Source of the DNA: Pseudodesulfovibrio sp.
GTDB taxonomy: Bacteria; Desulfobacterota; Desulfovibrionia; Desulfovibrionales; Desulfovibrionaceae
Reading direction: 5' to 3'
DNA: 8,502 bases
Assembly: GCA_022712815.1 (NCBI GenBank)
Contig: JAFLJW010000254.1
Span: 1 to 8,502 of the forward strand
Shown here: positions 1 to 5,957 of the stretch, in pieces
Numbering within the stretch: position 1 is the first letter of the stretch
Layout: each line of letters begins with the position of its first letter
Notes under the pieces: generated by a model
What the model was told of the DNA's origin: nothing
The model's input: the letters and a program-made list of their open reading frames with translations, nothing else
Database searches by the model: none
Made by a program: the position numbers and the translations under genes

Positions 1-1027
1 ATTGGTGCTGGCACCCACACGCGAGCTGGCTTTGCAGATTCATGAAAACTTTATCTCTCTTGGGAAACAGACCGGTATCCGCAGCGCAGCAGTGTTTGGC
101 GGTGTCGGTGCCAATCCCCAGATCAAGGCTGTGCGCCGGGCCACTGTTGTTGTGGCTTGTCCGGGGCGGCTTATCGACCTTCTCAATCAAGGGGTGATCA
201 GGCTCGATCATGTTGATACCCTTGTCTTGGATGAGGCTGACCGCATGCTGGATATGGGCTTCATGCCCGATATCAAGCGTATTCTGTCTCGCTTGCCAGC
301 CCAGCGGCAAAATCTGCTTTTCTCAGCAACAATGCCGACGGATATCCGTAAGCTTGCCGATACGATCCTTGTGAAGCCGATAACGGTTCAGGTGGCAAAC
401 ACCAATCCTGTCGAAAGTGTGAGCCATGCATTTTATCCGGTGCAGCAACATCTCAAGGCTGGATTGCTGGACGCATTGCTTGCCACCACTCAGCATGAGA
501 GTGTGCTTATATTTACTCGTACCAAGCACAGGGCCAAGAATTTGGCCAGAAAGCTGAGCGGCCGGGGAATGAACGCCACCTTTTTGCAGGGCAACATGAG
601 TCAGAATCAACGTCAACGCGCTTTGGATGGTTTTCGTTGTGGTGATTTCAATGTCATGGTGGCTACGGATATCGCTGCACGCGGTATTGATTGCGCTCGG
701 ATTTCTCATGTCATTAATTTTGATGTGCCTGATACCGCCGAGACCTATACCCACCGCATTGGTCGTACAGGTCGCGCAGGTCGCACCGGTACGGCTTTGA
801 CTTTTGTTACACGAGATGATCAGGTCCTGATGCGTGATGTCGAGCGTGTTGTGCGCAAGAAAATCGAGCATTGCACAGTGGAAGGGTTCAACTATGATAG
901 CCCCTTTACTTCACAACCCGGAACGGACCGAAAACCGCGGAACACTCAAAGGCGTCCATATAACGCCAAGAAAAGTGGTGGTGCTGGCCGCGGGCGTAAA
1001 CGTTCATCCAGAGCCGGTGCTCGCTAA
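1..1027 (+). CDS. rhlE: DEAD-box ATP-dependent RNA helicase, RhlE-like (5' end outside window)
   Basis: This is the 3' part of an RNA-unwinding ATPase of the DEAD-box family, which acts in ribosome assembly or RNA turnover in the cytoplasm. The 341 visible residues begin inside motif Ia (PTRELA, about residues 5-10). They continue through CPGR at 53-56 (usually TPGR), DEAD at 77-80, SAT at 108-110, the second RecA-like domain with ATDIAARGID at 221-230, and HRIGRTGR at 251-258. The Q motif and Walker A lie left of the window. The tail from about residue 305 is short, basic and rich in Arg, Lys and Gly, as in RhlE-type proteins, where it binds RNA. The frame ends at a TAA followed 9 bases later by a terminator, so the gene ends its transcription unit. 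The family is certain. The RhlE subgroup is inferred from the FGGV segment, the DRMLDMGF segment and the basic tail. Confidence 0.93.
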   Translation, partial: LVLAPTRELALQIHENFISLGKQTGIRSAAVFGGVGANPQIKAVRRATVVVACPGRLIDLLNQGVIRLDHVDTLVLDEADRMLDMGFMPDIKRILSRLPAQRQNLLFSATMPTDIRKLADTILVKPITVQVANTNPVESVSHAFYPVQQHLKAGLLDALLATTQHESVLIFTRTKHRAKNLARKLSGRGMNATFLQGNMSQNQRQRALDGFRCGDFNVMVATDIAARGIDCARISHVINFDVPDTAETYTHRIGRTGRAGRTGTALTFVTRDDQVLMRDVERVVRKKIEHCTVEGFNYDSPFTSQPGTDRKPRNTQRRPYNAKKSGGAGRGRKRSSRAGAR

Positions 1028-1036
1028 GAATCTTAC

Positions 1037-1066
1037 AAGGTCCCGATTTTTCGGGACCTTTTTTTT
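1037..1066 (+). terminator. Rho-independent terminator of the helicase gene
   Basis: A perfect 10-bp stem (AAGGTCCCGA with TCGGGACCTT) with a TTTT loop is followed by six further T residues. It starts 9 bases after the helicase stop codon. Confidence 0.93.
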
Positions 1067-1170
1067 GATGGGTCAAGGACGTTTCAAATGTGTTTGCCTG
1101 ATGGTATCCAATCGTGTTCAGCTTGATTTTCATGCGGTTGCGAGATTATAGACAAGGGCAGGGGTATTGA

Positions 1171-1208
1171 AATTGCAGTAGTTTGTGCAATTGTAATTTT
1201 GACGTCAA
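1171..1208 (+). promoter_or_regulatory. Inverted repeats upstream of the PilZ gene (candidate regulatory region)
   Basis: Two symmetrical elements lie in the gap before the PilZ gene. AATTGCA (1171-1177) is mirrored by TGCAATT (1186-1192) across 8 bases, and TTGACGTCAA (1199-1208) is a perfect 10-base palindrome. A TGTAAT hexamer at 1192-1197 could be a -10 box, but I see no well-spaced -35. A regulator-binding role is inference only. The remaining 1067-1170 stretch shows nothing I can name. Confidence 0.3.
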
Positions 1209-1235
1209 TCTTTTGAATCTCCAGTGGGCGGGAGT

Positions 1236-2225
1236 ATGCTCGATTTCTTGGTGCAACTTGACTATCTGCGTGATGTGCAGCGCACGTTCGGGAGTGGATC
1301 AGGGCGGGTGGATTTGTTTGGTGTTTTTTCCCAAATACTTTCTGTGGTCGTCCCCATTGTTTCCGTTGTGGCAGCCTGGTATTACCGGCATCTTTTGGCG
1401 TTTGGTTTTTTGCGTTTCTTTTCCCGTCTTTTATCCCCCGGTAGCCGCCGTATTGTTGAGAATTATCTGGTAACAAAGGGCATTATGCTCGATGTTTACC
1501 TGTACTCAAGTCAGGGCGTTGGGCGCAAGGTTTGCAATGCCCGTGTCACCAGTGTGGTTGGCGGGAAGATGAAGTTGCAATTGATAAACACCAGCCCTAC
1601 CAGCCTGAAACTCAAAAATATGCGGGTTATCTGTTTTTCCAAGCCCTTTTCCTATTCCGGGCGTAAGGTTAATGCATTCGTGACCTTTGTCAGCCATATG
1701 GTCAGGCGGGGGACAGTCATCAAGGAGTTGTCCTTGACGACCCCCATTCGCTATAGGTTTGTCATTCGGCGGAAGTCCTCACGGCAGCGTGTTGCGCGGG
1801 AAGGAGCTATTCGGGTCAAGGCGTGGGATGGCAGCAAGCGAAAAACGTTTTGGATGAGTCGTACAGATATTCAGACTGTGAACAACCCGGCTCGCTATGG
1901 GAACAAGATGCGTTTGACGGTTGAGAATATCTCAGCTGGCGGAATACGAATGCTTGTCCTGCATCCCACGGGGAACTTGCCTCCCTTGAAAACGGGCAAT
2001 CAATTGGTTCTTCGAGTCAGTGTCTGGAATCCTAAAACGAAGAAATTTACTTATTTCAATGTAATCGGAACCATTCGAAGTCGTTTCAAGGGGAAGGGGG
2101 GTGCCATTGGCCTGGGAATTCAATTCACGGCTGAAGGCAATAAAGTAGGCAGCCAATATATCTGGAAGACATTACATGGCGATATGAAGGCCCTGACTAA
2201 ATTCCTGAAGGAAATCAAAGAATAG
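1236..2225 (+). CDS. Membrane-anchored PilZ-domain protein (YcgR-like, c-di-GMP receptor)
   Basis: This is a likely cyclic-di-GMP receptor at the inner membrane, of 329 residues from the ATG at 1236. A hydrophobic stretch at about residues 27-60 (LFGVFSQILSVVVPIVSVVA and beyond) predicts one or two membrane segments. Residues about 80-175 form a beta-rich region in the position of the YcgR N-terminal PilZN domain. The PilZ domain follows, with an RKSSR motif (RxxxR) near residue 180 and NISAGG (the D/NxSxxG motif) near residue 231; together these are the ligand-binding signature. The start is uncertain: a GTG at 1224 in the same frame would add four residues, and the purine-rich GGGAG lies very close to 1236. 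The gene converges on the Fur-family gene with a gap of 48 bases. The output (motility, adhesion or secretion) cannot be told from the sequence. Confidence 0.82.
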   Translation: MLDFLVQLDYLRDVQRTFGSGSGRVDLFGVFSQILSVVVPIVSVVAAWYYRHLLAFGFLRFFSRLLSPGSRRIVENYLVTKGIMLDVYLYSSQGVGRKVCNARVTSVVGGKMKLQLINTSPTSLKLKNMRVICFSKPFSYSGRKVNAFVTFVSHMVRRGTVIKELSLTTPIRYRFVIRRKSSRQRVAREGAIRVKAWDGSKRKTFWMSRTDIQTVNNPARYGNKMRLTVENISAGGIRMLVLHPTGNLPPLKTGNQLVLRVSVWNPKTKKFTYFNVIGTIRSRFKGKGGAIGLGIQFTAEGNKVGSQYIWKTLHGDMKALTKFLKEIKE

Positions 2226-2273
2226 CAGTCTGTTGAAGTCTTGGTTATTGTCGTCGAGGTCGCGAACAGGTCT

Positions 2274-2720
2274 CTATTTGTTGCGGCAGTCTTTACATAT
2301 TCCGTAAAGATACATTTTGTGCCTGCGCAGAGTGAAATTGTGTTTTTTGGCAAGCTCTTCCTGTCGACGTTCGATGGTCTCATCGAGTATCTCAATATTT
2401 TTACCACATTGTTCACAAATGAGGTGATCATGATGGTTCTTGCCGTAGCTCGCTTCATACCTTGTCACGCCGTCTGCAAAGTCCAGAGGCTCAATCAGGC
2501 CTGAATCGGTCAGCAGCTTGAGGGTCCGATAAACGGTGGCTTGTCCGATGGAATGATCGCGTTTTTTTACACGAGCATAGAGTTCTTCGGATGAAAGGTG
2601 GTCTTTCTGCTTAAGCAGTGTATTCAGTATGATTCGCCGTTGGGGCGTCATTTTCAGGTTCTTGTGTCCCAGGTATTCGGAAAAGACTTCTTGGGGTGTC
2701 TTCATGGTATATCCGGTCAT
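2274..2720 (-). CDS. Fur-family metal- or peroxide-responsive transcriptional repressor
   Basis: This is a 148-residue DNA-binding repressor of the Fur superfamily, full length for the family. The winged helix spans about residues 20-85, including TPQRRIIL at 25-32 and the recognition-helix segment ATVYRTLKLL at 61-70. The dimerisation and metal-binding domain has HHDH at 96-99, CEQC at 102-105 and CKDC at 142-145; the two CxxC pairs are the structural zinc site. His41, Glu89, His97, His99 and His127 lie where metal ligands are expected. The sequence cannot separate Fur (iron), PerR (peroxide) and Zur (zinc), so I give no symbol. The start at 2720 follows a well-formed promoter. An alternative ATG at 2705 would remove five residues. 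The gene stands alone between the PilZ gene and the tRNA. Confidence 0.9.
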   Translation of the reverse strand: MTGYTMKTPQEVFSEYLGHKNLKMTPQRRIILNTLLKQKDHLSSEELYARVKKRDHSIGQATVYRTLKLLTDSGLIEPLDFADGVTRYEASYGKNHHDHLICEQCGKNIEILDETIERRQEELAKKHNFTLRRHKMYLYGICKDCRNK

Positions 2721-2745
2721 TTTGTTTTAATTCCAACTAGCTCGA

Positions 2746-2774
2746 TTCATACGGGAAGCTCTGCATGGTGTCAA
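2746..2774 (-). promoter_or_regulatory. Sigma70-type promoter of the Fur-family gene
   Basis: On the minus strand a consensus -35 TTGACA (2774-2769) is separated by exactly 17 bases from a -10 TATGAA (2751-2746, 4 of 6 matches). This predicts a transcript start near 2739 and a leader of about 20 bases before the ATG at 2720. No canonical Fur box is visible across it. Confidence 0.65.
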
Positions 2775-2823
2775 ACGTATCTGAAATAATGTCTTGTCTT
2801 TCTGGAATAATAAAGATGATGCG

Positions 2824-2839
2824 ATACTTTTTGAAGTAT
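2824..2839. repeat. Small inverted repeat in the Fur-tRNA gap
   Basis: ATACTT is mirrored by AAGTAT across four bases, about 50 bases upstream of the Fur-family promoter. It could be an operator. The rest of the AT-rich gap between that promoter and the tRNA promoter (2775-2941) shows nothing else I can name. Confidence 0.25.
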
Positions 2840-2941
2840 GATTAGCCCATTATCTCCATATGTGGCTAAAAAAGCAAGAGATATATTTGTCGAAAGAGTT
2901 TTGATCGTTTGAGAAAGGGGCAGTGTAATTATCTTTCAGTC

Positions 2942-2970
2942 TTGACATTCAGCGACTCTGTTTCTACAAC
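2942..2970 (+). promoter_or_regulatory. Promoter of tRNA-Ser
   Basis: A consensus -35 TTGACA (2942-2947) is followed after 17 bases by TACAAC (2965-2970, 4 of 6 matches to the -10). This places transcription start near 2977, about 37 bases before the mature tRNA. Confidence 0.6.
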
Positions 2971-3013
2971 CAACTTCCCTGAATTCGGTATTCTCAAGAA
3001 TGCCGATCCACGC

Positions 3014-3105
3014 GGAGAGGTGGCAGAGCTCGGTTTAATGCGCTGGTCTTGAAAACCAGAGACGGGGCAACTCGTCCGGAGGTTCGAATCCTCTCCTCTC
3101 CGCCA
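3014..3105 (+). tRNA. tRNA-Ser(UGA)
   Basis: This is a type II tRNA of 92 bases including an encoded CCA. The acceptor stem GGAGAGG (3014-3020) pairs with CCTCTCC (3095-3101), the discriminator is G (3102) and CCA follows. The anticodon stem CTGGT/ACCAG encloses CTTGAAA with anticodon TGA at 3050-3052. A long variable arm lies at about 3060-3077. The T arm has the loop TTCGAAT. The long variable arm and anticodon identify serine. The gene sits immediately before an integrase, so its 3' end is the likely integration site of the island. Confidence 0.96.
3080..3105 (+). other. Probable attachment site (3' end of tRNA-Ser)
   Basis: P4-type integrases usually recombine within the T arm and 3' end of a tRNA gene, and the integrase here begins 180 bases downstream in the same direction. 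The tRNA 3' end is intact, as expected when the element carries a copy that restores it. No second copy of this 3' sequence is present in the window, so the exact core and the far end of the island cannot be fixed. Confidence 0.4.
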
Positions 3106-3139
3106 AATAACAAAATAACTTCGTATCAAGAAGTGTCGT

Positions 3140-3164
3140 AAGCCCTCAATCTGAGGGCTTTTTT
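3140..3164 (+). terminator. Rho-independent terminator after tRNA-Ser
   Basis: A perfect 9-bp stem (AAGCCCTCA with TGAGGGCTT) with a 3-base loop is followed by a T run. It lies 35 bases beyond the tRNA and separates the tRNA transcript from the integrase gene. Confidence 0.9.
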
Positions 3165-3211
3165 GTTGGTTTTGCTGTGTCTTGTTGTGTCAGGGAGTGT
3201 CCTGGGGTGGC

Positions 3212-3269
3212 TGGTATAAAGGTACAAAAAATGGTATAAATCGAAATGTACCACTTTTAGTTATACCAC
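3212..3269 (+). promoter_or_regulatory. Repeat cluster in the integrase promoter region
   Basis: TGGTATAAA occurs at 3212-3220 and again at 3232-3240 (period 20). Inverted relatives are GTACCAC at 3248-3254 and TTATACCAC at 3261-3269. Together they form a loose two-part inverted repeat ending 16 bases before the integrase start. Each TGGTATAAA contains a -10-like TATAAA. Plausible roles are integrase arm-type binding sites or operators for self-repression. Both are inference from position. Confidence 0.45.
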
Positions 3270-3285
3270 TTGCAGGAGAAGACTC

Positions 3286-4503
3286 ATGCCGTTGACAGAT
3301 GCCAAAATCAAATCAGCCAAACCGAAAGATAAAGAATACACCTTGAATGATGGTGAAGGACTGTCTCTCGTCGTTAACCCTAAAGGGCGTAAGTGGTGGC
3401 GTTTTCGTTACCAAATGAACGGCAAGAGGACCATGCTATCTTTGGGGGCCTATCCTTACATCAGTTTGCAAGATGCCAGACTTAAGCGGGGAGATCTGAA
3501 AACCCTCATTGCCAAAGGGCATGATCCTTCTCGAAAGCGCAAGGAAAAGAAGAGAAGGGCGAGTGCTAGTGAGGCGTTTGAAGCCATTTCTCGTGAATGG
3601 TTCCAGAAGAATCTTGCCGGGTGGAGTGAGCGATATGCCAAAACCACAATTGAACGGCTTGAAAAGAATGCTTTCCCTTTTATAGGTAAACGGCCCATCT
3701 CTGACCTTGGTGTTAAAGAAATGCTTAGTATTGTTCAGCGTTGTGAAAATCGTGGTGCAGTCGAAACGGCTCGACGTGTCCGCCGGATCATGTCTCAGGT
3801 TTTCCGCTATGCCGTGGCCGCAGGAAAGGCCGAGCGTGACCCTGCTGCTGACATTAAAGGTGTAATCCCACCACCTCGGAAAGTTAAGCACCACTCCTCT
3901 ATTACTGATCCAAAAAAGGTTGGCCCATTGCTTAGGGCAATAGATGAGTTCTCAGGGACCTTGGTTGTCCATTGCGCATTCAAGCTGGCTCCATTGGTTT
4001 TCGTGCGTCCTGGGGAACTCAGGCAAGCTGAGTGGCATGACATAGACCTAGAGGCATGTGAGTGGCGGATTCCTGAGGAAAAAATGAAAGGGGGCAGCCC
4101 TCATATTGTACCGTTGTCAAAACAGGCTATGGATATTTTGACAGAGGTTTATCAACTTACCGGGCCTTCTGGGTATGTCTTTCCAAGTATCAGGACAGCA
4201 TCACGGCCCATGTCTGAAAATACGATCAACGTTTCTCTAAGGCGTCTTGGTTATGACAAATATGAAATGACGGGACATGGATTTCGTTCCATGGCCTCAA
4301 CGCTTTTGAATGAGCATGGGTGGCACAGGGACGCGATTGAAAGGCAGTTGGCGCACACTCCGAAAGACAAGGTAAGGGCGAGTTATAACTACGCAGAGCA
4401 TTTGCCGGAACGTAAACGGATGATGCAGGCTTGGGCCGACTATTTGGATAGTTTGAAAGCTGGCGGGAAGGTTGTTCCGTTGTTCGCTCAGGTAGCGGGG
4501 TAA
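3286..4503 (+). CDS. int: Tyrosine integrase, P4 type, of a tRNA-Ser island
   Basis: This is a site-specific recombinase of 405 residues, the normal length for P4-like integrases, which integrates and excises the island at the tRNA. The N-terminal arm-binding domain (about residues 1-90, beginning MPLTDAKIKSAKPKDKEY) is followed by a core-binding domain (about 95-195) and the catalytic domain (about 205-385). The catalytic set is complete: Arg241 in RPGELR, Lys268 in EEKMKGG, His331 and Arg334 in GHGFR, His357 in QLAHT, and the nucleophile Tyr367 in RASYNYAEHLPER. The ATG has AGGAGA upstream at good spacing. The repeat cluster just upstream suggests autoregulation. With no visible lesions the enzyme is probably functional. 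Confidence 0.95.
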   Translation: MPLTDAKIKSAKPKDKEYTLNDGEGLSLVVNPKGRKWWRFRYQMNGKRTMLSLGAYPYISLQDARLKRGDLKTLIAKGHDPSRKRKEKKRRASASEAFEAISREWFQKNLAGWSERYAKTTIERLEKNAFPFIGKRPISDLGVKEMLSIVQRCENRGAVETARRVRRIMSQVFRYAVAAGKAERDPAADIKGVIPPPRKVKHHSSITDPKKVGPLLRAIDEFSGTLVVHCAFKLAPLVFVRPGELRQAEWHDIDLEACEWRIPEEKMKGGSPHIVPLSKQAMDILTEVYQLTGPSGYVFPSIRTASRPMSENTINVSLRRLGYDKYEMTGHGFRSMASTLLNEHGWHRDAIERQLAHTPKDKVRASYNYAEHLPERKRMMQAWADYLDSLKAGGKVVPLFAQVAG

Positions 4504-4511
4504 GTTTGGGT

Positions 4512-5240
4512 ATGAAGTCTGATCAATTTGTTTGTCGGAAGGGTAGGTCTTGGAGTGTGCCAAATGTAGACGCGCTCCCTGAAATCGATTTTTTTGCAAT
4601 TGCAGAAAAAACAAATCTTAAAATTGATGCAGATGTGTGTGAAAATATTAGATATATTCTTGCAGAATATATCTCTTTAGTCAGGGTTTGGGAAGATAAG
4701 CCCTTATCAAAACAGAGAAAAGCTTCGCTCAGAGCTGTTGAGAAAGCGTGTGAGTTGCTTGAATCAATTTTTGAGCTAGATGCTTGTGGTACACAAGAAG
4801 AATTTGATTCATTGCAATCGTTTACATGGAGAAGTGTAACACCACATGTAGAGTGCTTTCTAGAGAATGATGATCGGGGTTTTCAGTATCTAGTTGTTAA
4901 GGAGAAAAAAATATTTGATTTTAGCGATAGAGGACAATTTCCATTTGATGGCAAAAACGTTGCTGACTACTTGGTATTATGCCGTGAAAGAATTCAACAA
5001 ACGCTAAATTACCCCCAACGATCTGGCAACCGTGAGAAATATGCGATTACGCGTTGTTTAAATGGTTTTCATCAGGAATATATTTTTGCGGGCGGTAAGG
5101 GGCGAGGCTGCTGGAGAGCGGCAGATGGTAATTACTGCGGGTCATTCTTGGTGTTTTCAAAAGAGTTACTTGATTATACGGATTATTCTTTTTCTGAATC
5201 TGCATTAGCCAATCAAATCATTAAGAATATTGAGAAATAA
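4512..5240 (+). CDS. Island protein of unknown function
   Basis: I do not recognise this 242-residue protein. It looks cytoplasmic, with no signal peptide and no membrane segment. The first 100 residues are mostly helical by eye, with a hydrophobic, acidic and lysine-rich stretch containing RYILAEYISLVRVWEDKP and a possible helical hairpin to about residue 90. The C-terminal half is aromatic-rich and contains YIFAGGKGRGCWRAADGNYC. Cysteines are scattered and form no clear metal site. The ATG at 4512 is 8 bases after the integrase stop, so the two genes are probably cotranscribed. A TTG at 4506 in the same frame is less likely. Base composition is clearly more AT-rich than the integrase and the core genes, a sign of separate acquisition. 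Confidence 0.75.
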   Translation: MKSDQFVCRKGRSWSVPNVDALPEIDFFAIAEKTNLKIDADVCENIRYILAEYISLVRVWEDKPLSKQRKASLRAVEKACELLESIFELDACGTQEEFDSLQSFTWRSVTPHVECFLENDDRGFQYLVVKEKKIFDFSDRGQFPFDGKNVADYLVLCRERIQQTLNYPQRSGNREKYAITRCLNGFHQEYIFAGGKGRGCWRAADGNYCGSFLVFSKELLDYTDYSFSESALANQIIKNIEK

Positions 5241-5270
5241 CATGTGTCTAATGTAAAGATTGAGCCATTT

Positions 5271-5312
5271 AGTAGGTTTTTTAGGGGAGAAAAAAGGGTG
5301 ATTAAACCTACT
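5271..5312 (+). promoter_or_regulatory. Inverted repeat upstream of the AlpA-like gene
   Basis: AGTAGGTTT (5271-5279) is mirrored exactly by AAACCTACT (5304-5312) across 24 bases. It lies between the unknown cargo gene and the AlpA-like gene, about 85 bases before its start. No T run follows, so a terminator is unlikely. A regulator site is inferred from position. Confidence 0.35.
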
Positions 5313-5395
5313 TGTAGTAAATTGTTTCATTTCATACTGTTCCACCATGCGTAAAGCCATTCCAATGAATGCCATAACCATGTGAGGAACTACTA

Positions 5396-5599
5396 ATGCC
5401 GCAGAATTTTCCGCAAGAGGGCTTTGTACGCCTGCCCCAAATCCTTTCCGTTATTCCTGTTAGCGCTAGCTCTTGGTGGCGTGGCGTTAAGTCGGGCAAA
5501 TATCCTGGCCCTGTGAAATTAAGTGCGCGGACTACGGCCTGGCGTGTTGCGGATATCCGCCAATTGATTGTCTCCCTTTCTGAGAAGATGGAGGGGTAG
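5396..5599 (+). CDS. AlpA-like small DNA-binding regulator / excisionase-type protein
   Basis: This 67-residue protein has the AlpA-type winged-helix pattern: GFVRLPQILSVIPVSASSWW (about residues 9-28, helix-turn-helix), then VKSGKYPGPVKLSARTTAWR (the wing) and VADIRQLI (the last helix). Members of this family sit beside integrases in prophages and islands, where they activate int or act as recombination directionality factors. The start is supported by GAGGA at 5384-5388, seven bases before the ATG. It probably controls the integrase module of this island. Excisionase versus activator cannot be decided from sequence. Confidence 0.85.
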   Translation: MPQNFPQEGFVRLPQILSVIPVSASSWWRGVKSGKYPGPVKLSARTTAWRVADIRQLIVSLSEKMEG

Positions 5600-5602
5600 A
5601 TC

Positions 5603-5689
5603 ATGTCCATAGAAATAAAAAAAGGGAACTGCACCCAGCGGAAGTCAGAGGTGGCCTCGGTTCTTCGGACTACTGAGCGGCGAATTTAA
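5603..5689 (+). pseudogene. Start of a further island gene, cut short
   Basis: This reading frame begins with an ATG three bases after the AlpA-like stop, behind a good GAGGGG ribosome site that overlaps the end of that gene. It encodes MSIEIKKGNCTQRKSEVASV and eight more residues, then ends at TAA. The translational coupling suggests a genuine gene start. The length and the closeness of insertion sequences suggest that the rest has been lost. I cannot identify the parent gene, and a genuine 28-residue peptide is not excluded. Confidence 0.35.
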
Positions 5690-5722
5690 GGTAGACAAGT
5701 TTATGGGTTACGCCGCCTTTTG

Positions 5723-5760
5723 GCTCCAAGCCAGGGGGGATACCCCCTCTGGCTTGGAGC
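5723..5760. repeat. Strong hairpin beside the IS-A end
   Basis: GCTCCAAGCCAG (5723-5734) pairs perfectly with CTGGCTTGGAGC (5749-5760). The stem continues through GGGGG/CCCCC with one bulged T and an ATA loop, about 17 bp in all. There is no convincing T run for a terminator. It may be a genomic palindromic repeat or the end of another decayed element. IS-A begins 10 bases to the right. Confidence 0.6.
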
Positions 5761-5770
5761 TTTGATATAC

Positions 5771-5824
5771 TACGCCTCCCCCCAATCTCCGACCACCGGC
5801 CACCAAAATTAAGGTGGAATCTGC
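5771..5824 (+). repeat. IS-A right inverted repeat (tip plus subterminal block)
   Basis: This is the orfB-side end of IS-A. The tip TACGCCTCCCCCC at 5771-5783 and the inner block GGTGGAATCTGC at 5813-5824 both recur in inverted orientation at the other end. The tip lacks the usual TG start of IS3 ends. The matching 3' tip of IS-B also reads GGCGTA, so this is a lineage trait and not damage. Confidence 0.65.
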
Positions 5825-5867
5825 TTGTCCGGTTTCTTGACTCAGAACAGCCATGGGCCGTTTCTGG

Positions 5868-5946
5868 CGACCTCCATCGTGGAGTGGAGCCCATCCCCGA
5901 AGGGGCAGCCCCTGGGGCTGAGGGCGGAGCGGAGCGATGGAGGTCG
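5868..5946 (-). other. Structured hairpin directly after IS-A orfB
   Basis: In the sense of the transposase, CGACCTCCATCG (5946-5935) pairs perfectly with CGATGGAGGTCG (5879-5868), starting 11 bases after the orfB stop. Inside lies a CCCCTTCGGGG hairpin of the stable UUCG type and a further GC-rich palindrome. The same design with a different stem sequence follows the orfB of IS-B, and all stem differences are compensated. No T run follows, so it is not a standard intrinsic terminator. Its role is unknown. Confidence 0.65.
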
Positions 5947-5957
5947 GCGGCAATTTC

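Noticed and set aside
834..1151. Plus-strand frame of 105 residues over the helicase end
   Set aside because: It is in another frame of the helicase gene and runs across its terminator.
2740..2870. Fur or PerR box at the Fur-family promoter
   Set aside because: Only a 6-4-6 inverted repeat is visible. It does not match the usual GATAAT-type or TTATAAT-type patterns.
2929..3129. Minus-strand frame of 66 residues with RRGEDSNLRTSCPVSGFQD
   Set aside because: It is antisense to the tRNA-Ser. This peptide is a familiar false gene call produced by reading tRNA-Ser on the opposite strand.
5868..5946. Intrinsic transcription terminator of the transposase
   Set aside because: The stem is long and branched with no T run after it in either IS copy, so the standard mechanism is not supported.
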